Assembly: GCF_016741855.1 (NCBI RefSeq)
Contig: NZ_JAERRH010000005.1
Span: 248,001 to 312,000, forward strand
Source of the DNA: Streptomyces musisoli
GTDB lineage: Bacteria > Actinomycetota > Actinomycetes > Streptomycetales > Streptomycetaceae
DNA: 64,000 nt
Direction of reading: 5' to 3'
Within the stretch, counting starts at the first letter, position 1. Each line of letters begins with the position of its first letter. The notes under the pieces were generated by a model. The model searched no databases, had not been told where the DNA came from, and saw nothing but the letters and a program-made list of their open reading frames with translations. Shown here in pieces: positions 18,007 through 25,910 of this stretch. The translations under genes were made by a program, and so were the position numbers.

Positions 18007-19443
18007 ATGCGCCGAGCAAAGATCGTCTGCACTCTGGGGCCCGCCACCGACTCGTACGACCAGATCAAAGCACTCGTCGAGGCCGGAATGGACATCGCCC
18101 GCTTCAACCTCAGCCACGGCACACACGCCGAGCACGAGGAGCGATACCAGCGCGTACGCAAAGCCGCGGACGAAACCGGCCGCAGCGTCGGCATCCTCGC
18201 CGACCTTCAGGGCCCGAAGATCCGACTCGGCCGCTTCACCGAAGGACCCGTACTCCTTGAACGCGGCGACACCTTCACCATCACCGTGGAGGACGGCGCG
18301 GAAGGCGACCGCCACCAGTGCGGCACCACCTACGCCGGCCTCGCCACCGACGTCACCCCCGGCGAACGCATCCTCGTCGACGACGGCAAGGTCTGCCTGG
18401 AAGTCACCGCCGTCGACGGCCCCCGCGTGCACACCCGCGTCCTCGACGGCGGCATCATCTCCGACCACAAAGGACTCAACCTCCCCGGCGTCGCCGTCTC
18501 CGTCCCCGCCCTCTCCAAGAAGGACGAGGACGACCTGCGCTGGGCGCTGCGCACCGGATTCGACGTCATCGCCCTCTCCTTCGTCCGCAGCGGCGACGAC
18601 GCCAAGGACGTCCACCGCATCATGGCCGAACAGGGACGCCACCTCCCCGTCATCGCCAAGATCGAGAAACCACAGGCCGTGGCCAACCTCGACGACATCG
18701 TGGCCGCCTTCGACGGACTCATGGTCGCCCGCGGAGACCTCGGCGTGGAGATGCCGCTGGAACAGGTGCCGATCGTCCAGAAACGCGCCGTCAAACTCGC
18801 CAAACGCAACGCCAAGCCCGTCATCGTCGCCACCCAGATGCTCGACTCGATGATCGAGAACTCCCGCCCCACCCGCGCCGAGGCCTCCGACGTCGCCAAC
18901 GCGGTCCTCGACGGCACGGACGCGGTGATGCTCTCCGGCGAGACCAGCGTCGGCAAACACCCCGTCGAGACCGTGCGCACCATGGCGAAGATCGTCGCCG
19001 CGGCCGAGGAGGACATGCTGGCCAAGGGACTGCCGCCGCTCACCGAACGGAACAAGCCGCGCACCCAGGGCGGCGCGGTCGCCCGGGCCGCCGCCGAGAT
19101 GGGCGACTTCCTCGGCGCGAAGTTCCTGGTGGCGTTCACCCAGTCGGGCGACACCGCCCGCCGCCTCTCCCGCTACCGCTCGCCGATTCCCCTCCTGGCC
19201 TTCACCCCGGAGCCGGCCACCCGCTCCCAGCTCAGCCTCACCTGGGGCGCGGAGACCTTCCTCGGCCCGCACGTCGACTCCACCGACGCGATGGTCGACC
19301 AGGTGGACGAGCTGCTGCTGAAGTACGGCCGCTGCGAGAAGGGCGACGTCGTGGTGATCACGGCCGGCTCCCCGCCCGGCGTCTCGGGCTCGACCAACAT
19401 GGTCCGCGTCCACCACATCGGCGAGGACGACAGCCCGAAGTAG
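18007..19443 (+). CDS. pyk: Pyruvate kinase
   Basis: A 478-residue pyruvate kinase, the last step of glycolysis (PEP + ADP to pyruvate + ATP). It starts MRRAKIVCTLGPAT, with FNLSHG near residue 36, ADLQGPKIRLG, then the signature VIAKIEKPQAVANLDDI with the catalytic Lys, MVARGDLGVE, IVATQMLDSMIENSRPTRAE, and the C-terminal domain with FTQSGDTARRLSRYR. The ATG at 18007 matches the family start. A TAGGCT at 17994-17999 lies seven bases from the ATG and there is no Shine-Dalgarno site, so the mRNA is probably leaderless. The gap to the divergent nucleotidase holds both promoters. Confidence 0.95.
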   Translation: MRRAKIVCTLGPATDSYDQIKALVEAGMDIARFNLSHGTHAEHEERYQRVRKAADETGRSVGILADLQGPKIRLGRFTEGPVLLERGDTFTITVEDGAEGDRHQCGTTYAGLATDVTPGERILVDDGKVCLEVTAVDGPRVHTRVLDGGIISDHKGLNLPGVAVSVPALSKKDEDDLRWALRTGFDVIALSFVRSGDDAKDVHRIMAEQGRHLPVIAKIEKPQAVANLDDIVAAFDGLMVARGDLGVEMPLEQVPIVQKRAVKLAKRNAKPVIVATQMLDSMIENSRPTRAEASDVANAVLDGTDAVMLSGETSVGKHPVETVRTMAKIVAAAEEDMLAKGLPPLTERNKPRTQGGAVARAAAEMGDFLGAKFLVAFTQSGDTARRLSRYRSPIPLLAFTPEPATRSQLSLTWGAETFLGPHVDSTDAMVDQVDELLLKYGRCEKGDVVVITAGSPPGVSGSTNMVRVHHIGEDDSPK

Positions 19444-19457
19444 AGCCTCACCGGGAG

Positions 19458-20246
19458 TCAGTGCTTGGGGCCTACGTGGGTGTCCATGAGGGCGACCGAG
19501 GCTTTGCGGGCGACGGAGATGTTGAACGGGTCGCTGCCCCGGGCCAAGGTCGTCCACTCGACGCCGACCGAATCCAGGGCGTCGGTGAAGAGCTTCCGGA
19601 TGTCGTCGGACTTGTTGGAGAAGAAGTAGCGCGGATACTCGTACCGCTTGCGCTCACCGGCGACCAGCCGGGTCGTCCAGTTGGTGATGCGGCATCCGTC
19701 GGAGTGAATGAGGCCACGGATGAACTCCCAGGGATGGGCGTCGACGATGGCCTGCTGCCACGGCTCGAGGACGATGGCGCGCTCGTGCTTCTTGCCGGGG
19801 CCGTGCTGGGGGAAGAGGCATTCGAGATGCTTCGAGTAGACCTTCACGTTGCGACAGCCGGTCCTGCGTACCTGGCATACCGAGTTGTCAGGGAAGACGG
19901 TGCGCATGGCCAGTTCGCATTCGTCCAGAAGCCCGGGCCATGACTCGCCACATGTGACCATGAGATTGGGCACGCGATGGGCGGAGTAGTGGCTGATGTG
20001 TCCGTCGCCGAGGTAGAGGCCGAGCAGATAGCTGTAGGCAGGCTCGTCGAGGCCGCGACCATCGCAGCGTGGGCACTTGGGGTCATGCCTGCCGGGACAC
20101 TCGCCGCGCTTCGCGCGATCCAGGTGCTTCCAGTAGCCGATCGTGCCGACCGGGACGCTGAGCTCGCGGGCTACATCCGCGTTCTTCGAGCCACTGCGCA
20201 GGAGGCCGAGCGCACGGGCTCGTACTTCCGTCTCGTGAACGTTCAT
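19458..20246 (-). CDS. LAGLIDADG-like HTH protein (homing-endonuclease fold)
   Basis: A 262-residue protein. Residues about 8-45 are a resolvase-type helix-turn-helix (NADVARELSVPVGTIGYWKH), then a small Cys-rich knuckle (CPGRHDPKCPRCDG), then two LAGLIDADG-like helices, YLLGLYLGDGHIS and FIRGLIHSDGCR, each with the Asp where such enzymes bind metal. Proteins of this form are common in actinomycetes, often annotated as transcriptional regulators. Whether this one cuts DNA is unknown. It is freestanding, with no intron or intein host. It ends 14 bases from pyk, convergent, and begins just past the tRNA-Leu terminator. ATG 20246 was chosen; a GTG 18 bases upstream is possible. Confidence 0.75.
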   Translation of the reverse strand: MNVHETEVRARALGLLRSGSKNADVARELSVPVGTIGYWKHLDRAKRGECPGRHDPKCPRCDGRGLDEPAYSYLLGLYLGDGHISHYSAHRVPNLMVTCGESWPGLLDECELAMRTVFPDNSVCQVRRTGCRNVKVYSKHLECLFPQHGPGKKHERAIVLEPWQQAIVDAHPWEFIRGLIHSDGCRITNWTTRLVAGERKRYEYPRYFFSNKSDDIRKLFTDALDSVGVEWTTLARGSDPFNISVARKASVALMDTHVGPKH

Positions 20247-20283
20247 GCGACTACTCTGTGTCACTGATCGTGTCTCGGTACGC

Positions 20284-20319
20284 TAAAAAGCGGAGGACCA
20301 CGCGAACGTGATCCTCCGC
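20284..20319 (-). terminator. Intrinsic terminator of tRNA-Leu
   Basis: Read on the minus strand, a 13-bp stem GCGGAGGATCACG / CGTGGTCCTCCGC (one G-T pair) with a TTCG loop is followed by TTTTTA. It begins nine bases past the tRNA 3' end. A U-tract of this quality is rare in such GC-rich DNA. Confidence 0.88.
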
Positions 20320-20327
20320 TTCAGAAG

Positions 20328-20411
20328 TGCCGGGTATGGGATTCGAACCCACACGTCCTCTCGGACAGAGGTGTTTGAGACCTCCGCGTCAACCAGTTGC
20401 GCCAACCCGGC
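20328..20411 (-). tRNA. tRNA-Leu (anticodon CAA)
   Basis: An 84-base class II tRNA. The acceptor stem pairs GCCGGGT with ACCCGGC, with discriminator A and no encoded CCA. The anticodon stem GAGGT/ACCTC closes the loop CTCAAAC, giving anticodon CAA, which reads UUG. A long variable arm (GTCCGAGAGGAC region) and the T loop GGTTCGAATCC complete the leucine-type cloverleaf. A hairpin terminator follows at once. It is divergent from the pdtaR-like gene. Confidence 0.95.
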
Positions 20412-20506
20412 GAGGTAGCCCTGCAGGAGTGTACCGGGTCACCGGCGAGAGGCGCAGCTAGGTAGGCTCTTGTCAGCAGTACCCCTGCCCTGAACGAGGA
20501 GCCCCC

Positions 20507-21163
20507 GTGACCCCCGAGTCGCCCCAGCCCGTAGACGCGCCCGACGACGACAAGTCGCACGTGCCTCCGCTGACGACCCGTGTCGTCATCGCCGAGGACG
20601 AGGCACTGATCCGGCTCGACCTGAAGGAGATGCTGGAGGAGGAGGGGTACACCGTCGTCGGCGAGGCCGGGGACGGTGAGCAGGCCGTGGAGCTGGCCCG
20701 GGAGCACAAGCCCGACCTGGTGATCCTGGACGTGAAGATGCCCAAGCTCGACGGCATCTCCGCGGCCGAGAAGATCGCCGAGGAGTCCATCGCTCCGGTC
20801 CTGATGCTCACCGCCTTCTCGCAGCGTGACCTCGTCGAGCGCGCCCGGGACGCCGGTGCCATGGCCTACCTGGTCAAGCCGTTCAGCAAGAGCGACGTCG
20901 TTCCGGCGATCGAGATGGCCGTCTCCCGGTTCACCGAGCTGAAGCAGTTGGAGAAGGAGGTCGCCGACCTCACCCTGCGGCTGGAGACGCGCAAGCTGGT
21001 GGACCGCGCGAAGTCCGTCCTCCAGACGGAGTACGGCCTGACGGAGCCGGCCGCGTTCCGCTGGATCCAGAAGACCTCCATGGACCGCCGCATGTCGATG
21101 CAGCAGGTCGCCGAGGCGGTCATCGCGGACAGCGAGGAGAAGAAGGCCGCGAAGAAGGACTGA
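20507..21163 (+). CDS. pdtaR: ANTAR-domain response regulator, PdtaR-like
   Basis: A 218-residue response regulator. The receiver domain (about 24-140) has the acidic pair in VVIAEDEALIRLDL, the phospho-acceptor Asp in DLVILDVKMPKLDG, LTAF and the Lys in YLVKPFSK. The C-terminal ANTAR domain (about 150-210) has the two-helix pattern VDRAKSVLQTEYGLTEPAAF and IQKTSMDRRMSMQQVAEAV, which binds tandem RNA hairpins and stops transcription termination. In actinobacteria PdtaR is activated by the histidine kinase PdtaS encoded elsewhere. The GTG at 20507 follows GAGGAG. It has a charged N-terminal extension of about 22 residues before the receiver. Confidence 0.9.
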   Translation: MTPESPQPVDAPDDDKSHVPPLTTRVVIAEDEALIRLDLKEMLEEEGYTVVGEAGDGEQAVELAREHKPDLVILDVKMPKLDGISAAEKIAEESIAPVLMLTAFSQRDLVERARDAGAMAYLVKPFSKSDVVPAIEMAVSRFTELKQLEKEVADLTLRLETRKLVDRAKSVLQTEYGLTEPAAFRWIQKTSMDRRMSMQQVAEAVIADSEEKKAAKKD

Positions 21164-21212
21164 GCACCCGGGCCCGTAACGCGGCACGCCCCGCCGAAGG
21201 GGCCCGGTATGT

Positions 21213-21259
21213 ACGACGAGGCCCGCGCCCCCGGAGAAGAGGGGCGCGGGCCTCGTCGT
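21213..21259. terminator. Bidirectional hairpin between pdtaR and livF
   Basis: A near-perfect inverted repeat, with arms ACGACGAGGCCCGCGCCCC and GGGGCGCGGGCCTCGTCGT around a short GGAGAAGA loop, fills the convergent gap. There is no U-tract on either side, which is usual for Streptomyces. It would serve both genes. Confidence 0.8.
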
Positions 21260-21269
21260 GCGGGTGCGG

Positions 21270-21986
21270 TCAGTCCTCGCCGAGGTAGGCCTTGCGGACC
21301 GACTCGTCGTGCAGCAGGTCCTGGCCCGTGCCGGACAGGACGATGTTGCCGACCTCCATGACGTGACCCTGGTCGGCCAGCGAGAGCGCCGCCTGGGCGT
21401 TCTGCTCGATGAGCAGGATCGTCATGCCCTGGGACTTCAGCTCGGCGATGGTCGCCATGATCTTCTGCATCATGATCGGTGACAGGCCCATCGACGGCTC
21501 GTCCAGCATCAGCAGCTTCGGCTGGGACATCAGCGCCCTGCCCATCGCCAGCATCTGCTGCTCGCCGCCCGAGAGGGTGCCCGCGGCCTGCTTCCGGCGT
21601 TCCCCGAGGATGGGGAAGAGGTCGTAGGCGCGCTGGATGTCCTTCTCGATGCCCGGCTTGTCGTTGCGCAGGAACGCGCCGAGGCGCAGGTTGTCCTCGA
21701 TGCTCATGCGCGGGAAGATGTGCCGCCCCTCGGGGGAGTGGGCGAGGCCGAGGGAGACGACCTGGTGGGGCGGGATCTTCTTGAGCGACTTGCCGTTGAA
21801 CTTGATCTGTCCGCCGACGGGCTTGAGCAGTCCGGACAGGGTGCGCAGGGTGGTGGTCTTGCCTGCGCCGTTGGTGCCGATGAGGGTGACGACCTGTCCG
21901 GCCTCGACCTTGAAGGAGATGCCCTTGACGGCCTCGATCTTGCCGTAGGCGACTCGCAGGTCCTCGACTTCGAGCAGTGCGGTCAT
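21270..21986 (-). CDS. livF: Branched-chain amino-acid ABC transporter ATPase LivF
   Basis: A 238-residue ABC ATPase. Walker A is GTNGAGKTT, the Q-loop region LAHSPEGRHIFP is typical of LivF, the signature is LSGGEQQMLAMGRAL, Walker B LLMLDEPSMGLSP, and the switch region ILLIEQN. With LivG it energises uptake of leucine, isoleucine and valine (or related amino acids or short amides). It is the last gene of livJ-livH-livM-livG-livF. The ATG at 21986 overlaps the livG stop (ATGA), and GGAGAACG lies just upstream. A bidirectional hairpin follows. Confidence 0.93.
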   Translation of the reverse strand: MTALLEVEDLRVAYGKIEAVKGISFKVEAGQVVTLIGTNGAGKTTTLRTLSGLLKPVGGQIKFNGKSLKKIPPHQVVSLGLAHSPEGRHIFPRMSIEDNLRLGAFLRNDKPGIEKDIQRAYDLFPILGERRKQAAGTLSGGEQQMLAMGRALMSQPKLLMLDEPSMGLSPIMMQKIMATIAELKSQGMTILLIEQNAQAALSLADQGHVMEVGNIVLSGTGQDLLHDESVRKAYLGED

Positions 21987-23032
21987 CGGTCGTTCTCCTT
22001 GCCGGGCGCTGCGTCCGTCGTGGTTTCGGCGTCGGCCTCGGCGGTTTCGTCCGTGGTCTCGGCGTCTGCCTCGGCGGTCTGGGCCGTGGTTTCGGCCGGG
22101 GTTTCGGCGTCTGCCTCGGCCGTGGTCTCGGCGTCTGCCTCGGCGGCGGTCTCGGCCGCGGTTTCGGCGTGTGCCTCGGCGGCTTCCACCTCGGCGACCT
22201 CTTCGGCGCCGGGCGCGTTCTCGAAGGGTTCGCCGAGGTAGGCCGCGACGACGCGCTCGTCGCCCTGGACGGTCGCGCTGTCGCCCTCGACCAGCTTCTC
22301 GCCCTGTACGAGCACGGCCACGCGGTCGCACAGGTTGAAGATGAAGCGCATGTCGTGCTCGATGACGAGGACGGCGATGCCCATGTCCCGGATGGCGAAG
22401 ACCAGTTCCTCGGTGGCCCGGGTCTCCTGGGGGTTCATGCCGGCCGTCGGCTCGTCGAGCAGCAGCAGGCCGGGCTCGCTGGCCAGGGCGCGGGCGATCT
22501 CCAGCTTGCGCTGTTCGCCGTAGGGGAGGTTGCGGGCGAGGTGCTCGGACTTGTGGTCCAGGCCGACGAACTGCAGCAGTTCCATGGCGCGGTCCCGGGA
22601 GGCCTTCTCGGCCTTGTGGAAGCCGGGGCCGCGGAGCACGGCCGACCAGAAGCCTTCCTTGGTGCGGGTGTGCCGGCCGACGAGCACGTTCTCCAGGACG
22701 GTCATGTTGGCGAAGAGCCGGATGTTCTGGAAGGTGCGGGCGATGCCGGCCGCGGTGACCTTGAAGGACTTGGGCGGCAGGACGTTGCCCTTGTAGCGGA
22801 CTTCGCCCTCGGTGGGGATGTACAGGCCGGTGAGGCAGTTGAAGAAGGTCGTCTTGCCGGCGCCGTTGGGGCCGATGAGGCCGACGATCTCGCCGGCGTT
22901 GACGGTGAGGTCGACGCCGCGTACGGCGGTCAGGCCGCCGAAGCGCATGGTCACGCCGCGGGCGTCGAGGACGGTCTCGCCGGGGACGGCGGCGCCGGGG
23001 GTGGCGTCCTTCGTGGTGGTGTCGGTGGTCAT
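21983..23032 (-). CDS. livG: Branched-chain amino-acid ABC transporter ATPase LivG with acidic repeat tail
   Basis: A 349-residue LivG-type ATPase, about 75 residues longer than usual. Walker A GPNGAGKTT, LARTFQNIRLF type Q-loop, signature LPYGEQRKLEIARAL, Walker B LLLLDEPTAGMNP and the H-loop VIEHDM lie in residues 1-270. From about residue 275 the protein becomes a low-complexity Ala/Glu/Asp/Thr tail built on units such as AEADAETTAE, coded by imperfect GC-rich repeats. The tail has no known function and is probably disordered. It stops five bases after the livM end region and overlaps livF by ATGA. Confidence 0.92.
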   Translation of the reverse strand: MTTDTTTKDATPGAAVPGETVLDARGVTMRFGGLTAVRGVDLTVNAGEIVGLIGPNGAGKTTFFNCLTGLYIPTEGEVRYKGNVLPPKSFKVTAAGIARTFQNIRLFANMTVLENVLVGRHTRTKEGFWSAVLRGPGFHKAEKASRDRAMELLQFVGLDHKSEHLARNLPYGEQRKLEIARALASEPGLLLLDEPTAGMNPQETRATEELVFAIRDMGIAVLVIEHDMRFIFNLCDRVAVLVQGEKLVEGDSATVQGDERVVAAYLGEPFENAPGAEEVAEVEAAEAHAETAAETAAEADAETTAEADAETPAETTAQTAEADAETTDETAEADAETTTDAAPGKENDR

Positions 23033-23037
23033 GGTGG

Positions 23038-24864
23038 TCAGGCCCCCGCCTTCGTCAGGAGGGTGGGCGCTTCGGCCTCTTCGTGGAATTCGAGCTGGCG
23101 GCGCCGGTTGGGGATGAGGCCCTCGGGGCGGAATCGCATCAGCAGGATGAGTGCGAGGCCGAAGGCGAAGAGCTGGTAGTTGCCCAGGAACTGGAGCTTG
23201 TTCGGGATGAGGAAGAGCAGGGCCGCGCCGATCAGCGGACCGCTGATGGTGCCCATGCCGCCGAGGACCACCGCGGCGAGCAGGAAGGCCGAGTTGGGCG
23301 GGATGGGGCCGGCGAACAGGTACTGCTCGGGGGTCACCGTGTAGGTGACGTGGGCCTGGACCGTGCCGGCGAGGCCGGCGAGGGAGGCGCCGACGGCGAA
23401 GGCGATGAGCTTGACGCGGAAGCCGTTGATGCCCATGGCGAGTGCGGCGGTCTCGTCCTCGCGGATGGCCACCCAGGCGCGTCCGATGCGGGAGTTGCCG
23501 CTGCGGCGGAAGACCAGTACCACGACCGCGGTGATGATGAGCATCAGGAAGAAGTAGTTGGCGAACCGGCCGATGGTGAAGCCGCCGACGTCGTGCTGGT
23601 TGCCGAAGTCGAAGCCGAGGACGTCGAGGTTGGGGATCGAGGAGACGCCGTTGGAGCCGTTGGTGATGTCGGGTCCGGAGGTGCCGTCGAGGTTGTTGGC
23701 CGTGATGCGGAAGATCTCACCGAAGCCGAGGGTGACGATGGCGAGGTAGTCGCCGCGCAGCCGCAGGGTCGGGGCGCCGATGAGGACGCCGAAGACGAGC
23801 GAGGCGGCGGCGCCGACGAGGACGGCGGCCCAGAACGGGAAGTGCACGTCGAACGGCGAGCTGGGGGATCCGGAGACCAGGGCGGCCGCGTAGGCGCCGA
23901 CGCCGAGGAAGGCGACGTAGCCGAGGTCGAGGAGGCCGGCGAGGCCGACGACGATGTTGAGGCCGAGGGCGACGGTGGCGAAGATCAGGATGTAGACGCC
24001 GAGGGTCGCGTACTGGTCGTCGGTCTGGGTGAAGGGGAACAGCGCCGCCGCGACGAAGGCGCCGCAGATGGTGATGTTCTGGTGGCGGGAGGCGATCTGC
24101 GAGGCGTGGGCGATGAGGCCGGCCTTGTTGAGGGCGGCGAAGCCGAAGCCCGCGGTGATCAGGAAGCCGATGAACTGCTCGTCGTACTCGGTGCCGATGC
24201 CGTAGGTGAAGACGATGAGGCCCAGTGCGAGGGACGCGACGATGATGAGGATCTCGGCGTACGAGGGGAGGGCGGGCACGGGCCGGGGCGATCCGGCGGT
24301 GAAGACGGCCTTGGTCGTCTCCCAGCCGTGTGCGGCGCTGTGCTTGAACTTCTCCCAGCCGGTGTCCTCGGGGTCGATCGGCTCGGGCTCGGGCCGCTGG
24401 AAGGGCAGGGCGAGCGCGCCGGCGAAGGCGGCGAGGCTGCTGACGGCGACGAGGAAGCCGCCGGGTTCGAGGTTGACGAGGCCGCCGAGTTTGCTGCTGA
24501 TCGCGAGGACCGTGTACCAGGTGGTGGCAAAGGTGGCCAGGGTGGCGAGCTTCAGGGCGGCGTCGGGGCCGGCGGGGGTCAGCCAGCCGAGGCCTCGCAG
24601 GCCGTAGGAGGAGAGGGCGAACAGGGTGGCGAGGGCGGCGCCGACGAGGACGAGGACCTGGAGACCGCCCGGGTAGCCGTAGACGGTGAGGTCGCCGGGG
24701 AATTCGGCGGTCCACGTCCAGGCGAGGAAGGTGGAGACGATGGTCAGTACGCTGCCGCCGAGGGCGATGGCGCGGCCGGCCTTCTCGGGGAGGGGCACGA
24801 GGCCGGAGGGGGCTTCGGCCTTGCGGGCGCCGGGGGTTTCGGGTGCGGTGGTCTGTGTGGTCAT
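23038..24864 (-). CDS. livM: Branched-chain amino-acid ABC transporter permease LivM
   Basis: A 608-residue permease, much longer than the usual 320-450. The C-terminal 350 residues are the conserved LivM core, with LNIVVGLAGLLDLGYVAFLG, LRLRGDYLAIVTLGFGEIFR and GRAWVAIREDETAALAMGIN. Before it are several extra predicted membrane helices (for example GGSVLTIVSTFLAWTW and a second pair near residues 200-260) with a hydrophilic linker EPEPIDPEDTGWEKFKHS; such N-terminal extensions occur in actinomycete LivM. It forms the channel with LivH. The ATG at 24864 lies five bases after the livH stop. Confidence 0.92.
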   Translation of the reverse strand: MTTQTTAPETPGARKAEAPSGLVPLPEKAGRAIALGGSVLTIVSTFLAWTWTAEFPGDLTVYGYPGGLQVLVLVGAALATLFALSSYGLRGLGWLTPAGPDAALKLATLATFATTWYTVLAISSKLGGLVNLEPGGFLVAVSSLAAFAGALALPFQRPEPEPIDPEDTGWEKFKHSAAHGWETTKAVFTAGSPRPVPALPSYAEILIIVASLALGLIVFTYGIGTEYDEQFIGFLITAGFGFAALNKAGLIAHASQIASRHQNITICGAFVAAALFPFTQTDDQYATLGVYILIFATVALGLNIVVGLAGLLDLGYVAFLGVGAYAAALVSGSPSSPFDVHFPFWAAVLVGAAASLVFGVLIGAPTLRLRGDYLAIVTLGFGEIFRITANNLDGTSGPDITNGSNGVSSIPNLDVLGFDFGNQHDVGGFTIGRFANYFFLMLIITAVVVLVFRRSGNSRIGRAWVAIREDETAALAMGINGFRVKLIAFAVGASLAGLAGTVQAHVTYTVTPEQYLFAGPIPPNSAFLLAAVVLGGMGTISGPLIGAALLFLIPNKLQFLGNYQLFAFGLALILLMRFRPEGLIPNRRRQLEFHEEAEAPTLLTKAGA

Positions 24865-24869
24865 CGGTC

Positions 24870-25799
24870 TCACGCCCTGTCCGCGACGCGCTCGCCGAGC
24901 AGACCCTGTGGCCTGAACAGCAGTACGAGGATGAGGAGTACGAAGGCCCAGACGTCGGCCCAGGACTGGCTGCCGAACTTGTCCATGCCCGGGATGTCGG
25001 AGATGTAGGCGGTGGCCAGGGTTTCGGCGACGCCGAGGACCACGCCGCCGATCATGGCGCCGTAGATGTTGCCGATGCCGCCGAGGACGGCCGCGGTGAA
25101 GGCCTTGAGGCCGAGGATGAAGCCCATGCGGAAGTTGATCTCGCCGTACTTGAGGCCGTAGGCGACGGCTCCGACGGCGGCGAACGCGGCGCCGAGGGCG
25201 AAGGCGATCACGATGATGCGGTCGGTGTTGACGCCCATGAGCTTGGCGGTGTCCGGGTCCTGGGCGGTGGCCTGCATGCCGCGCCCGGTGCGGGTCTTCA
25301 TCACGAAGTAGGCGAGGATCGCCATGCTGATGGGGGCCGCGAGGACGAGGAAGATGTCGCCGGTCTGGATGGTGACGCTGCCGATTTCGAACGGGCCGCC
25401 GTCGATCTGCGGGAAGGTGCGCGCGGACTTCGCTTCGGGGTACCAGGCCCACACCGCCTGCTGGAGGGCGAGGGAGAGGCCGATGGCGGTGATCAGCGGG
25501 GCGAGGCGTGGGGCGGTGCGGAGGGGCCGGTAGGCGAACCGTTCCGCCCCCACGGCGATGGCGACCGCGACGACGATGGCGCCGATGATCATGAGTGGCA
25601 GCGCGAGCCACATGCTGGTGCCACCGGGGAGCCAGAGCCAGACGGTGAGGGCGCCGAAGGCTCCCGTCATGAATATCTCGCCGTGGGCGAAGTTGATGAG
25701 CTGGACAATGCCGTAGACCATTGTGTAGCCGATGGCGACCAGCCCGTACATGGATCCTAGTAGCAGGCCGTTGACCAGCTGCTGCGGCAGTTCGTTCAC
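24870..25799 (-). CDS. livH: Branched-chain amino-acid ABC transporter permease LivH
   Basis: A 309-residue membrane permease with about eight hydrophobic helices. It opens QQLVNGLLLGSMYGLVAIGY and has the family block INFAHGEIFMTGAF and the EAA-like loop MQATAQDPDTAKLMGVN that meets the ATPases. The GTG at 25799 is the family start. The gap of 111 bases to livJ upstream holds a hairpin, so this and the following genes are probably expressed at a lower level than the binding protein. Downstream genes livM, livG and livF follow within a few bases or overlap. Confidence 0.93.
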   Translation of the reverse strand: MNELPQQLVNGLLLGSMYGLVAIGYTMVYGIVQLINFAHGEIFMTGAFGALTVWLWLPGGTSMWLALPLMIIGAIVVAVAIAVGAERFAYRPLRTAPRLAPLITAIGLSLALQQAVWAWYPEAKSARTFPQIDGGPFEIGSVTIQTGDIFLVLAAPISMAILAYFVMKTRTGRGMQATAQDPDTAKLMGVNTDRIIVIAFALGAAFAAVGAVAYGLKYGEINFRMGFILGLKAFTAAVLGGIGNIYGAMIGGVVLGVAETLATAYISDIPGMDKFGSQSWADVWAFVLLILVLLFRPQGLLGERVADRA

Positions 25800-25851
25800 C
25801 GCATGTCCTCCGAGCGTTCGGAAAGTGCGAGGGATGTGGCCGGATGCGAGT

Positions 25852-25887
25852 CCGCGCGGGGCGCCGATGGAACAGCGCCCCGCGCGG
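25852..25887 (-). terminator. Attenuating hairpin between livJ and livH
   Basis: CCGCGCGGGGCGC and GCGCCCCGCGCGG form a perfect 13-bp stem with a ten-base loop, 24 bases past the livJ stop and inside the operon. No U-tract follows. As in other ABC operons it may end part of the transcripts or protect the livJ mRNA, so that more binding protein than permease is made. Confidence 0.65.
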
Positions 25888-25910
25888 CTCTTGAGTGGTT
25901 CGGGCGGGGG

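Noticed and set aside
20328..20411. tRNA-Leu as attachment site of an integrated element
   Set aside because: No integrase gene, and no repeat of the tRNA 3' end was found in the flanking sequence.
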